64,000 nt of DNA from Streptomyces sp. Q6 (GCF_036967205.1 NZ_CP146022.1:186001-250000), one strand, 5' to 3'. Shown: positions 18,620 to 27,085, counted from the first letter of the stretch. The notes: generated by a model not told the origin, from the letters alone. Numbers and translations: made by a program.

Positions 18620-18624
18620 GCTAG
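17668..18624 (+). CDS. IS481-family DDE transposase
   Basis: 318 residues: N-terminal HTH (GRPVAHVAAEMGISRATAHKWLRRW), then an rve integrase core with catalytic D (HIDVKKLGR), D (RVLTDNAWAY) and E (NGKVERFNRTLLEEWAY). The GTG at 17668 follows GGAGG at 17658-17662. The stop codon TAG (18622-18624) is provided by the flanking CTAG rather than by the element, so the protein is completed by its target site. No damage is visible; it is likely functional. Confidence 0.92.
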   Translation: MSHRNARLTVHGRRLLVERAASGRPVAHVAAEMGISRATAHKWLRRWRAEGGAGLADRSSRPLTTPHRTPASIEADVCRLRTDRKLGPARIGPILGLPASTVHRVLTRHRLNRLSWMDRPTGTVIRRYERDRPGELIHIDVKKLGRIPDGGGHKALGRQAGRVTRNNMGYDYIHSAVDDHSRLAYSEIHPDEKVATCAAFLTRAAAFFAEMGITRIERVLTDNAWAYRKGLAWKNVLAELGASGKLTRAYRPQTNGKVERFNRTLLEEWAYLRLYTSNDERTAALADFLHTYNHHRSHTALGGQPPITRVNNPAGQYS

Positions 18625-18707
18625 TGCCCTGACCGGGAAGGTTCGCCGGGTTGTTGGTGGTGGCGGTTGGATGTGCGGTGACGTCCGATCCGACCGTTGG
18701 GGGTGCG

Positions 18708-19829
18708 GTGGCTGAGCCTGTTCGGGTGCGCAGACTGACTGACCAGGAAGGGCAGAAGCTGCAGCAGATCGTGCGCCGGGGCAGCACCAGTTCGGTGCGG
18801 TACCGGCGGGCGATGATGCTGCTGGCCTCGGCCGGCGGGAACCGGGCACCGGTGATCGCGAAGCTGGTGCAGGCCGACGAGGACACCGTGCGCGATGTGA
18901 TCCACCGGTTCAACGAGATCGGCCTGGCCTGCCTGGACCCTCGGTGGGCGGGAGGCCGTCCCCGCCTGCTCGATCGTGATGACGAGGACTTCGTCATCCA
19001 GACGGCCATCACCCGCCCCACCAAGCTCGGCCAGCCCTTCACCCGCTGGTCGCTGCGCAAGCTCGTCGCCTACCTGCGGAAAGTTCACGGCCGGGTGATC
19101 CGCATCGGCCGCGAGGCGTTACGTGGCCTGCTCGCCCGCCGCGGCGTTACCTTCCAGCGCACCAAGACATGGAAGGAGTCGCCGGACCCGGACCGCGAGG
19201 CGAAGCTGGACCGGATCGAAGAGGTCCTTCACCGCTTCTCCGACCGGGTTTTCGCCTTCGACGAGTTCGGCCCGCTCGGGATCCGGCCCACCGCCGGCTC
19301 GTGCTGGGCCGAACGAAAGCGCCCCGGCCGACTGCCCGCCACATATCACCGCACCCACGGGGTGCGCTATTTCCATGGCTGCTACTCGGTTGGGGACGAC
19401 CGCCTGTGGGGCGTCAACCGGTGCAAGAAGGGCGCCGCGAACACGCTGGCCGCGCTGAAGTCGATCCGTGCCGCCCGCCCCGACGGCGCACCGATCTACG
19501 TGATCCTGGACAACCTGTCTGCCCACAAGGGCGCCGACATCCGCCGCTGGGCGAAGAAGAACAAGGTCGAGCTGTGCTTCACCCCGACCTACGCCTCGTG
19601 GGCAAACCCCATAGAGGCCCACTTCGGACCGCTGAGACAGTTCACCATCGCCAACTCCCACCACCCCAACCACATCGTGCAGACCAAGGCTCTGCACGCC
19701 TACCTGCGCTGGCGCAACGTCAACGCCCGCCATCGTGACGTCCTGGCCGCCGAACGCAGGGAACGCGCCCGCATCCGCAGCGAGAAGGGCATCCGATGGG
19801 GCGGACGCCCGCTCACGATGGCGGCCTGA
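18708..19829 (+). CDS. IS630-family transposase
   Basis: 373 residues: an N-terminal HTH pair (RYRRAMMLLASAGGNRAPVIAKLVQADEDTVRDVIHRF) and a DDE_3 core with D (VFAFDEFGP), D (VILDNLSAHKG) and E (ASWANPIEAHFGPL). The GTG at 18708 gives the standard VAEPVRVRRLTDQEG opening. The frame is intact, so the enzyme could still mobilise the element. Directly downstream, 18 nt away and convergent, lies the passenger gene. Confidence 0.9.
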   Translation: MAEPVRVRRLTDQEGQKLQQIVRRGSTSSVRYRRAMMLLASAGGNRAPVIAKLVQADEDTVRDVIHRFNEIGLACLDPRWAGGRPRLLDRDDEDFVIQTAITRPTKLGQPFTRWSLRKLVAYLRKVHGRVIRIGREALRGLLARRGVTFQRTKTWKESPDPDREAKLDRIEEVLHRFSDRVFAFDEFGPLGIRPTAGSCWAERKRPGRLPATYHRTHGVRYFHGCYSVGDDRLWGVNRCKKGAANTLAALKSIRAARPDGAPIYVILDNLSAHKGADIRRWAKKNKVELCFTPTYASWANPIEAHFGPLRQFTIANSHHPNHIVQTKALHAYLRWRNVNARHRDVLAAERRERARIRSEKGIRWGGRPLTMAA

Positions 19830-19846
19830 CCAGATGTTCCGGCGGG

Positions 19847-20245
19847 TCAGACAACCAGCGCCGCGTGCAGCGCATCGAATGCTTCACGAAGTTCCAACGT
19901 GGCGATCGGATCGATCTCCATCTGCAAATGACACACGCCGTCGTCGCCGTTGGGAGTCAGACGCACGAAAAAGGCGAAACCGTCCCCGACGGGCTCCGCC
20001 TTCAACGTCATCGGATTGCTCCGGCCCGGAGTCACCGCCACCGAAAAGCGTCCACCCGACGGCGCGCGCAGGTGAGAGAGCACGCGGGCCGCGAAGTCCA
20101 TGACCTCCGCAGCGCTGACATCCGCGGTGAAGTCAGCCGTCAGCCACGAGCACCAATCGGCAGTGACCTGCCAGGTGTCGCCATCGGTCCGAGCCAGTTC
20201 CACCCACACGTCGTCGCTGCCGAGGCGTATCCGCGGTAGTTCCAT
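19847..20245 (-). CDS. Passenger gene inside IS630: uncharacterised protein
   Basis: 132 residues (ATG 20245; a second ATG immediately upstream at 20248), with GGAGGG a few bases before. The product is an alpha/beta protein, ELPRIRLGSDDVWVELARTDGDTWQVTADWCSWLTADFTADVSAAEVMDFAARVLSHL then FSVAVTPG and FAFFVRLTP, broadly like small DUF5959-type actinobacterial proteins, though I cannot assign it with confidence. It lies wholly between the element's inverted repeats and is not a transposition gene. Either it is true cargo or the right end belongs to a second, deleted IS copy. Confidence 0.65.
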   Translation of the reverse strand: MELPRIRLGSDDVWVELARTDGDTWQVTADWCSWLTADFTADVSAAEVMDFAARVLSHLRAPSGGRFSVAVTPGRSNPMTLKAEPVGDGFAFFVRLTPNGDDGVCHLQMEIDPIATLELREAFDALHAALVV

Positions 20246-20362
20246 CATCGCCCTCCGACATCCGAGCCTGGGCTCAAGATCCTATGAGGCAGATCTCCCT
20301 CATCGGAAGCCATCACGCCATCCACCGCCCGCTCAACCCGGCGAACCTTCCCGGTCAGGGCA

Positions 20363-20713
20363 CTAGCGGCTGTCGAAGCGTTCCAGCGCGCGCCGCAGCT
20401 CGCCGCATATCTGTTCGAGAGTCGGACGCGGACAGTCCCGTCCCGTGGCCACCAGGGCCGCGGCCACGTCGCGGAGCTTGACGTTGCGATGCTGCGAGAT
20501 GTCCACCAGCAGGCCCCAGGCCCGCTCACTGGAGCAGTGCGCCAGGACCATGATCATGCCGCGCGCCTGGTCGATCATCGCGCGGCTCACCATCGCCCTG
20601 TTCAACTGCTCGTTCTCCACGCGGAGTTCGTGGATCTCGGCGATGAGGGCCGCCTCTCGTGCCGCAACCGTGAACAGCAGCGGCCCCTCGTGGGCCGTGG
20701 CCGATTCGTGCAT
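20363..20713 (-). CDS. ANTAR-domain protein
   Basis: 116 residues. A short N-terminal coiled coil (REAALIAEIHELRVENEQLNRAM) leads into the ANTAR domain (IDQARGMIMVLAHCSSERAWGLLVDISQHRNVKLRDVAAALV). ANTAR domains bind paired-hairpin RNA and act as antiterminators; here no GAF or receiver sensor is attached. ATG 20713 has GAGGT upstream. The TAG stop is formed by the CTAG that serves as the IS630 target, so the element landed exactly at the gene end without changing the protein. Confidence 0.85.
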   Translation of the reverse strand: MHESATAHEGPLLFTVAAREAALIAEIHELRVENEQLNRAMVSRAMIDQARGMIMVLAHCSSERAWGLLVDISQHRNVKLRDVAAALVATGRDCPRPTLEQICGELRRALERFDSR

Positions 20714-20774
20714 GGTGCATACCTCACAACGCAGAGACGACAACCGTGGCTCAGGCCCCGGCGGGCCACAGGCC

Positions 20775-21131
20775 CTATCGGCGGGCGAGTTGCCGTTCCC
20801 CCGCCGTGCCGAGCTCGTAGGGCAACCCGTAGTGCTTGAAGATCGCTTCCTCGCCCTCTGCGGGCAGGACGTCGTCGACACCGATCGAGGGGGCCGTCTT
20901 CACCAGCGCTTTGGCATAGGCAACCTTGAGGTAGCCAGGGCCCGCTGTCGCGTCGCCGAGAGGGACGAAGAGCAGGCGACGCCGGGTGGGCAGTCCGGTG
21001 CGTACGGTGGCCATGGTCGGTTCGTCGGTGGTGGTGTCCACATAGACCGCTTCGAGGACACCGAGTTTGTGCGCCGCGGAGTCGACGACTGCGAGGTCGC
21101 GCCATTCCCGGACATCGGCTGCGTGAATCAC
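20775..21131 (-). CDS. PRC-barrel domain protein
   Basis: 118 residues. The PRC barrel spans about 1-80: IHAADVREWRDLAVVDSAAHKLGVLEAVYVDTTTDEPTMATVRTG, then RRRLLFVPLGDATAGPGYLKVAYAKALVKTAPSI. The GTG at 21131 has GGGAGGGAG 6 nt upstream. Such stand-alone PRC proteins are common in Streptomyces stress and dormancy loci next to ANTAR, Asp23 and small membrane genes, as here. Exact role unknown; it may bind RNA or protein partners. Confidence 0.85.
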   Translation of the reverse strand: MIHAADVREWRDLAVVDSAAHKLGVLEAVYVDTTTDEPTMATVRTGLPTRRRLLFVPLGDATAGPGYLKVAYAKALVKTAPSIGVDDVLPAEGEEAIFKHYGLPYELGTAGERQLARR

Positions 21132-21272
21132 GATGGCTCCCTCCCCGTAGGGGCTGTGTGGTCGGCGGATCACTCGTCGCCGGTCGGCGCCCTGGGATCG
21201 CCGTAGGGCTCGGCACGGAATTCGGTGCCCCTGACGCTGCCGTCCGGCATGCCGGGGCAGGCGGTCCTCGGG

Positions 21273-21542
21273 TCACCTGTGGTCTTCGTGGTCCCGTCGG
21301 TCCTGGCGGAGTCGGCGCCCTCGGTTCTGGCGCCGGTAGCGGCGGTCCCAGCGGGCCTCACGATCCCGCTCGTCCCGGTATTCCTCGTAGTCGGAGCCGC
21401 TTCGCCGACCCCACCTGCCGGTGCCTCCGCGGCCGTAATGGACGAGCCCGAAAACCAGCAGGGCCGCGGCCGCCCACCACAGGGGACTGAGGAACCCGAG
21501 CCCGAACAGAACCACCAAGAGGATGAGGAGCAGAACCAACAC
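21273..21542 (-). CDS. Small hydrophobic membrane protein with charged tail
   Basis: 89 residues from a GTG with AGGGAGG 7 nt upstream. Residues 1-40 form two tightly packed transmembrane segments (VLVLLLILLVVLFGLGFL and WWAAAALLVFGLVHY); the remainder is an extremely charged Arg/Asp/Glu tail (SDYEEYRDERDREARWDRRYRRQNRG). Small membrane proteins of this sort accompany PRC-barrel genes in Streptomyces. Function unknown. Confidence 0.7.
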   Translation of the reverse strand: MLVLLLILLVVLFGLGFLSPLWWAAAALLVFGLVHYGRGGTGRWGRRSGSDYEEYRDERDREARWDRRYRRQNRGRRLRQDRRDHEDHR

Positions 21543-21815
21543 GGGAAGCCTCCCTGGAGCGGAAAATGACTCATCGCTGATGCCGGGGATTGGGGCTTCA
21601 CTCAGCAGCGTAGTCCTGCCCAAAGGTTCCGGATACCTCCCGGCGTCGCCACGTACCGATTCGGCGCGGTTGACCACTTGACATCTGGTCAGGGAATGCG
21701 CTGCGCGGCCCGAGTCCGTGGCACCACCGGAAGGTTCAGGTCGACCGGCCGACCTGGAGGCGTCATGCGCACTGGCGGCGTCGTCCTGGGTACTCGACGG
21801 CGGTTCGAGAGCCGA

Positions 21816-22022
21816 TCAGAGCTGGTGCTCCGCTTCGTGGCACGTGGAGCAGGTGAGGCGGCGGGCCGGTTGGTCGAGGGTGGACAGGCCCATGCCTTCA
21901 TGCCGGTGGATGTCCTGGGCGGTGACCTTGATGTGATCCGGGCAGAGTGCGGCACCGCAATTGCGGCAGGAGGCGATGGCCGGGGTCGTCTTCCCGAGTT
22001 GGTGACAGTCGTAGCAGTTCAT
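21816..22022 (-). CDS. DUF2180-type zinc-ribbon protein
   Basis: 68 residues with three Cys pairs: CYDC at the N-terminus, CRNCGAALCPDH in the middle and CSTCHEAEH at the end. This spacing matches the short DUF2180 proteins of Streptomyces and suggests two zinc sites. Probably cytoplasmic. It is followed by the small membrane, PRC-barrel and ANTAR genes on the same strand, with gaps of 60-270 bp. Confidence 0.75.
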   Translation of the reverse strand: MNCYDCHQLGKTTPAIASCRNCGAALCPDHIKVTAQDIHRHEGMGLSTLDQPARRLTCSTCHEAEHQL

Positions 22023-22542
22023 GCTTGCTTCTGCTTTCCGTGTCGGTGGCGGATGCGGCGAGGTGCGATGCGGTAAGGCCCACCCTCGTGGCAGGGCGCC
22101 TCAGCGACCTGCGGGCCGCTGCGTGCCGAGCCGGGCCGGCGGGAGTACTGCCGGCAAGGAGCGGTACGTCCATGAGGGCTGTCAGGGCGTGGAGTTGGTG
22201 GCGAGAGGGGGCGGGACCAGTTGACTTGTCCCGCAGGACGCATCGGCTCGCCGAGGGCACGCTGTACGGAGAACGCTGCGGCCCTGTAACGGGTGTGCGG
22301 AGAGTTCCGGTGCGACATGGTGGTCGATCCCGTACGGCAGAGGAACGGGACGGCGCCTTCCACGGTATCCCTGGGCCTACGTCCTGCACAGCGTTGTCGG
22401 GCCGGACGACCCAGGGCGAGGGGGAGGCCGTCCGGCACCTGTACGGGCGTCCCTGACAGTCGGACGGTCAGGTCCGACACGCCCGCCGTGGTTCGGGCGG
22501 CCCCTCGCGATCCGCGCACGGGTCGACGAGGCATCACCGTCG
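22023..22542. other. 520-bp intergenic region, no gene seen
   Basis: Open frames exist on both strands but lack RBS, codon bias or protein-like composition. It separates the DUF2180 gene from the PBP gene, both on the minus strand, and should contain the DUF2180 promoter. Confidence 0.5.
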
Positions 22543-24120
22543 CTACCCCTTGATCCCGTCGAGGAACGCCGCTGCCACCGGTCCCGCGTCCTTGCCGCCG
22601 GAGCCGCCGTCCTCGATCAGTACCGCGAACGCGAGGTCACCGCGGTAGCCGATGAACCAGGCGTGGGTGCGCGGTGGGGTGTCGGTGCCGTACTCGGCCG
22701 TGCCGGTCTTCGCGCCGGGCTCGCCCGTCATCCCGCGCAGCGCCTTGCCCGAACCTTCCGTCACCACGGCCCGCATCAGCGTGCGCAGTTGCCCGGCGAC
22801 CGCGGGGGCGAGTTTCGCGGGTGCCTGGGCGCGCTTCTTGACGGCGGCGGGGACGAGCACCGGCTGCCGGAACGTGCCGTCCTTGACCGTGGCCGCCACC
22901 GACGCCATCACCAGCGGGCTGGCCTGCACGCGGCCCTGCCCGATCATCGCCGCAGCCTGGTCGTTGGCGCTGTTCGCCACCGGCACCGAACCGTCGAACG
23001 TCACGGCTCCGACGTCCCAGGTCGGCCCGATACCGAACGCCTTCGCGGTCTCGGTCAGCGTGCTCGGGGTCAGCCGGTTCCGCTGGGCGATGATTCCGGT
23101 GTTGCAGGAGTGGGCGAAGTCGTCGGCGAAGGTGGCGCCCGCGGGCAGTTCGAACAGGTCCTGGTTCTCGAAGCTCTGTCCGTTGACGTTCACGTACTTC
23201 GGGCAGGGCGTGGGCGTGCTGGTGCTCATTCCCCCGCTGATCAGCGCCGCCGCGGTGACCACCTTGAAGTCGGAGCCGGGCGGGTAGCGGCCGCGCAGCG
23301 AGCGGTTCTCACCGCTGGGCGGGTTGTCCGCGGCGGCCAGGATCTCTCCGGTGCTCGGCCGGATCGCGACGATCGCCGCGTTCTTCGACAGGTCGCGCAG
23401 TGCCTCTTCGGCGGCCTTCTGGGTCGGTATGTCGAGGGTGGTGCGCACGGCACGGCCGCCGGTTCCGCTCGGGGTGTGCAAGGTGGCCAGCGTGCGACCG
23501 GTGCTGGTGCCCACGATCGCCACGCTGTCGGAGGACCGGCCGGCCAGCTGCCGGTCGTAGCGGTACTGGAGGCCACTGGAGCCGGGCGTGCCGACCAGGG
23601 CGGGGGCGAGCCCGCCGAGCGACGTGCCGTCGGCAGCGAGGATCTTGGCGCGACGCGTGCCGTCCGCCACCGCCAGCTTGCTGCCGTCCGTGAGCCGGGG
23701 ATGGATGACGGCCGGGCTCCATCTCACCTGCCAGCGGTCGCCGGCCCGGGTGAAGGGAGCGGAGGAGGTGTATGTGAAACGGTCGCCTCCCTTGAGGCGC
23801 AGCGTGACCCGGAGGTCGTAGGCGTCGCCGTCGAGCGCGCCGCGGTGGAGTTCGAAGCGTGTGCCGGGCAGGTCCTTGGCGAGTGCGGCGATACGGGCGG
23901 TGGCGTCGGCCGGGTGATCGGTGGCCCGACCGGCCGCCTCGGCGTCGCCGCTCTCCCATGCGTCGAGGAAGGCGTCGACGGCGACGGCCCGGTCGTCGTC
24001 CGTACCGCTCGGGCTCAGGAGCCGCCAGGCGGCCGTGCCCGCACCCGCGACCAGGACGAGGACGGTGACGAGGAGCAGGAGGGGGCGGCGCCGGCGTGCG
24101 GCGCGTCTGGGATGCGACAT
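22543..24120 (-). CDS. Class B penicillin-binding protein (MecA_N-type transpeptidase)
   Basis: 525 residues. One N-terminal transmembrane anchor (about 13-30), an NTF2-like MecA_N domain (about 45-145) and a transpeptidase domain with SxxK at S283-K286 (PGSDFK), SxN at S338-N340 (HSCNTG) and KTG at 471-473 (AKTGTAEYG). It cross-links peptidoglycan outside the membrane. The architecture matches low-affinity PBPs such as MecA and also ordinary Streptomyces accessory PBPs, so resistance is not implied by domains alone. It is divergent from a LysR gene that precedes a beta-lactamase-like gene, which suggests a beta-lactam response locus. Confidence 0.9.
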   Translation of the reverse strand: MSHPRRAARRRRPLLLLVTVLVLVAGAGTAAWRLLSPSGTDDDRAVAVDAFLDAWESGDAEAAGRATDHPADATARIAALAKDLPGTRFELHRGALDGDAYDLRVTLRLKGGDRFTYTSSAPFTRAGDRWQVRWSPAVIHPRLTDGSKLAVADGTRRAKILAADGTSLGGLAPALVGTPGSSGLQYRYDRQLAGRSSDSVAIVGTSTGRTLATLHTPSGTGGRAVRTTLDIPTQKAAEEALRDLSKNAAIVAIRPSTGEILAAADNPPSGENRSLRGRYPPGSDFKVVTAAALISGGMSTSTPTPCPKYVNVNGQSFENQDLFELPAGATFADDFAHSCNTGIIAQRNRLTPSTLTETAKAFGIGPTWDVGAVTFDGSVPVANSANDQAAAMIGQGRVQASPLVMASVAATVKDGTFRQPVLVPAAVKKRAQAPAKLAPAVAGQLRTLMRAVVTEGSGKALRGMTGEPGAKTGTAEYGTDTPPRTHAWFIGYRGDLAFAVLIEDGGSGGKDAGPVAAAFLDGIKG

Positions 24121-24206
24121 GTCCGGATCACACCAGGCGGATCACGACGGTGTCCAACAGTCCTATCCCGTCAAATTTCATAGCCGTATGCCTATGATGC
24201 CTGCTA

Positions 24207-25177
24207 ATGGACCTCATCAAGCATGTGCGCTACTTCGTGGCGGTGGCCGAGGAACGCCATTTCGGGCGGGCCGCGGCGCGGCTGGGGATGGCACAGCCGT
24301 CGCTGTCGCAGCGCATCCAGCGGCTTGAGCAGGAGTTCGGGATCCGCCTCTTCGACCGCACGAGCCGCGGGGCGGACCTGACGGAGGGCGGCCGACTGCT
24401 GCTCGCCGAGGCCCGGCCTCTGCTGGAGTGCGCCGACGCGCTGGAGGGGCGGCGGCCCGGGTGCGCAGCGGCGCGGCCGGCCTGTTGCGGGCGGCCGTGC
24501 CGCCGGAGCTGGGCAGCGCGGTGGTCGCGGCGCTGGTCGGCAGGTTCCGGGAGGGCTCTCCCGGGGTCCGCCTCGAACTGCGGGAGATGGGGGCCGAGGC
24601 GCAGTTGGGCGAACTGGCGGCCGGGACCCTGGACGCCGGAGTGCTGCGCCACCCCGTGGACCTCGCCGGACTCGGCCTGGGAGAGGTGCTGTGCCGTCCG
24701 CTGGGCGCGGTCGTCCCGGACGACGGCACGCATCCGCCGGGCGCGGCCACCCCGCTGTCTCTGGCCGAGCTCGCCGGGCGTGACCTGGTGCTCTTTCCTC
24801 GCCGCTCCGGTCCGGCGCTGCATGACGAGATCCTGGCCACCTGCCGCAGACACGGCTTCGAGCCCGGTACGGTGATCGCCGGCCGGGACCCGGCGTTCGT
24901 CGTCGGCATGGTTCTCTCCGGCACGGCTGTCGCGTTCGCCCCTCATGACTGGGAGGTGCCCGCCGGGGCGGTGTGGCGGGAGCTGGCGGGGGCGCCCCTG
25001 CTGGAGCGTGTCTCGGCGGCCTGGCTGCGCAGCCGCCAGGACGATCCGGCGGTGCGGTTGTTCGCAACGGTGGTGGAGCAGGCGTTGACCGAGTACGGAG
25101 GTATGGTCCCGGTGGCACAGACGGTGTTGGCGCGGCGCGCCGGGGTGCCGGTCCCCAGGGTGGGGTTCACCGTATGA
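24207..25177 (+). pseudogene. LysR-family regulator, frameshifted
   Basis: The N-terminal HTH is complete ([47 protein letters not shown]). The effector domain continues in the next frame ([36 protein letters not shown]... PHDWEVPAGAVWREL). The break is in the G run at 24446-24449; one more G would fuse both parts into about 323 residues, the usual length. It may be a true mutation or a sequencing error in a G/C-rich run. ATGA couples it to the downstream beta-lactamase-like gene, like the LysR regulators of Streptomyces bla genes. Confidence 0.85.
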
Positions 25178-26076
25178 GCGCAAGGACGACGGGTGCGGTG
25201 CGCGCCCGGCTGCGCGCGGTCTTCACGGATGCCGGTGTCACCGGACACCTGCACGCGCGCGACCTGGACGGCGACGGCGAGGTGGAGCTCGGCTCCGACA
25301 CCCCGGTCAGCACCGCCAGTACGCACAAGCTGTGCCTGGCGGTCGCCCTCCAGCGGCTCGCCGATGCCGGCCGGCTGGACCCGACCGAACCGGTCGACGT
25401 CCCTGCTCAGGGCCGCACCCCCGGCGGCACGGGCCTGGCCATGATGCGCGACCCGGCGCGCATGTCCGTACGTGACCTGCTCGCCCTCGCGTTGACGGTC
25501 AGCGACAACACCGCCGCCGACGTGCTCTACGCCCGCATCGGCCTCGCTGCCGTGAACCAGGAGATGGCCGACCTGGGCCTGCGCCGCACGGTGGCCCTCC
25601 ACACCACGCGCGACCTGCTCACCGCGATCGACGAGGACTGCGACGGCGACCAGGCCCGTCTGTTGGTGGACCCCGGCCTTCTCGCCCGTCTGCGGGTGCT
25701 CGACCCCGCGCGTACCAACCGCAGCACGCCACGAGAGATGACCGAACTGCTGGCCGCGGTGTGGCACGACGAGGCGTGCTCGCCGGACCGCGCGGAAGAG
25801 CTGCGTTCCATGCTCGGCCTCCAGGTCTGGCCGCATCGCCTGGCGTCCGGGTTTCCCTTCGACGACGTACGGGTGGCGGGCAAGACCGGCACGCTTCCGA
25901 CGCTCCGTCATGAGGTGGGGGTCGTCGAGTATCCGGACGGTGGCCGCTACGCCGTCGCGGTCTTCACCCGCGCTGCCCGTACGGCCGTGAACCAGCCGGC
26001 GGCGGACGCGGCCATCGGCACGGCGGCCCGCCTCGCCGTCGAAGCCCTGCGCGCTCCCCGCGGCAACCGGGTGTGA
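25174..26076 (+). CDS. Class A beta-lactamase-like serine hydrolase
   Basis: 300 residues with the serine beta-lactamase triad of motifs: SxxK at S49-K52 (TASTHK), SDN at 110-112 (TVSDNTAAD) and KTG at 237-239 (VAGKTGTLP). It lacks an evident signal peptide or lipobox, unusual for a secreted beta-lactamase, and a clear Glu166 equivalent is not obvious, so the activity could be esterase- or peptidase-like. Its ATG overlaps the LysR stop codon (ATGA). It forms a locus with the divergent PBP gene. Confidence 0.82.
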   Translation: MSARTTGAVRARLRAVFTDAGVTGHLHARDLDGDGEVELGSDTPVSTASTHKLCLAVALQRLADAGRLDPTEPVDVPAQGRTPGGTGLAMMRDPARMSVRDLLALALTVSDNTAADVLYARIGLAAVNQEMADLGLRRTVALHTTRDLLTAIDEDCDGDQARLLVDPGLLARLRVLDPARTNRSTPREMTELLAAVWHDEACSPDRAEELRSMLGLQVWPHRLASGFPFDDVRVAGKTGTLPTLRHEVGVVEYPDGGRYAVAVFTRAARTAVNQPAADAAIGTAARLAVEALRAPRGNRV

Positions 26077-26728
26077 GCATCGTTCCCGCCGCTTCCGTCA
26101 GGCCCACTCCCGTTCCCACGCGCAGTGCCGCTCCCACACCCACTGCCGCTCCCGCTCCCGCTCCCGCGGATCGTTGTCGCAGTTGCCGTCCCGACAGGCA
26201 TCGGAGCCTCTGAACGGTCCACAACGGGCTGATGCCGACGGGGACTTCAGCGAGCCAGGGCGACCGGGGAGCGCGCGTGAGGGCCCCGCCGGAAATCGGG
26301 GTGTCCCGAACGTCGGCGGGGCCGCTCCATCGAGGGAGCGCGGCCTGTTCGCGCGCCCTCGCCGCTCCGGCCGCGGCGCCTGAGGACGCGGGAGTGCCCC
26401 CAGAACATGCGCTGCGGCCGGAAAGCCGGAGTCGTGCAATCGGCGACATGACTCCGGCCGCCTGAAAAGGCGGCACGCCCGGGGACTGGGAGGCGGAAGG
26501 ACGGGTACCCTCCTCCTTCAACCGAAACGGCATGTCATATGCCAACATGGGCACAACACCCGCCCCGGGACACACAGTTGGACACCTGCAACTGCCCGGG
26601 GCACGGTTGCGGGCTCAACAGGCACACCACCGTGGAGGTGCTCGCCGAACCAGGTTCCAGCAGCCACGCCCCGGTGCTGACATGGAGCCTCAACACGCAT
26701 ACCGGGCAGGCACGTTGGGACCCATCGC
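26077..26728. other. 650-bp intergenic region with low-complexity hexamers
   Basis: At 26105-26165 the hexamer GCTCCC recurs in tandem or near-tandem. A 6-bp hairpin (GCCGCC/GGCGGC) lies at about 26456-26472 and GGCAT/ATGCC surrounds 26529-26543. No convincing gene was found; minus-strand reading gives only an Arg/Glu/Ser-rich low-complexity peptide. Confidence 0.45.
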
Positions 26729-27085
26729 GTGACCACACCATCCTCACCGACTCCGTTCCTCATCCGGATCGTCGATGTCGACGGAGCTGTACTGGTCCGT
26801 GTCCGCGGCGAGCTCGACCTCGCCACCGCACCTCATCTCGAACAGGCTCTGGATCCGTTACGAGAGCGCCCTTGCGAACTGGACCTCGCCGAGGTGGGCT
26901 TCGCCGACTCCACCGGCGTCAACCTGCTCCTGCGTCTCCAGCGCAGGGCAGCGGCCGCGGGCGGCAGCATCCGTGTGCTCGCCGTCAGCGGCCCTGTCCG
27001 CCGGATCCTCGACCTGTCCGGCGTGACCAGCGTGCTCCTGCCTCACCTGGGCAGGTCCGACCCACCCTCCCCCGGCGAACGCTGA
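26729..27085 (+). CDS. STAS-domain anti-sigma factor antagonist
   Basis: 118 residues, essentially one STAS domain: VLVRVRGELDLATAPHLEQALDP, ELDLAEVGFADSTGVNLLLRL and VRRILDLSGV. The phosphorylatable serine is S61 in FADSTGVN, as in SpoIIAA/BldG-like antagonists. It is probably controlled by a HATPase kinase and a SpoIIE-type phosphatase; a candidate phosphatase with an attached HATPase lies 3.4 kb downstream (30524-32602). GTG start. Confidence 0.9.
   Translation: MTTPSSPTPFLIRIVDVDGAVLVRVRGELDLATAPHLEQALDPLRERPCELDLAEVGFADSTGVNLLLRLQRRAAAAGGSIRVLAVSGPVRRILDLSGVTSVLLPHLGRSDPPSPGER

Larger units (their letters stand above)
18624..20363 (+). mobile_element. IS630-family element with perfect 30-bp ends and a passenger gene
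   Basis: The first 30 bp (18624-18653, GTGCCCTGACCGGGAAGG...) are the exact reverse complement of 20334-20363. TA dinucleotides flank both ends (18622-18623 and 20364-20365), the IS630/mariner hallmark. At 1740 bp it is about 600 bp longer than a usual IS630 because an unrelated minus-strand gene lies between the transposase and the right end. Confidence 0.87.

Noticed and set aside
22023-22542. Open frames on both strands upstream of the DUF2180 gene
   Set aside because: Arg/Pro-rich translations with no RBS or domain; treated as intergenic.
26098-26439. Minus-strand frame with an Arg/Glu-rich tail (RERERERQWVWERH)
   Set aside because: Low-complexity translation of GCTCCC-type hexamers; no RBS or recognisable domain.
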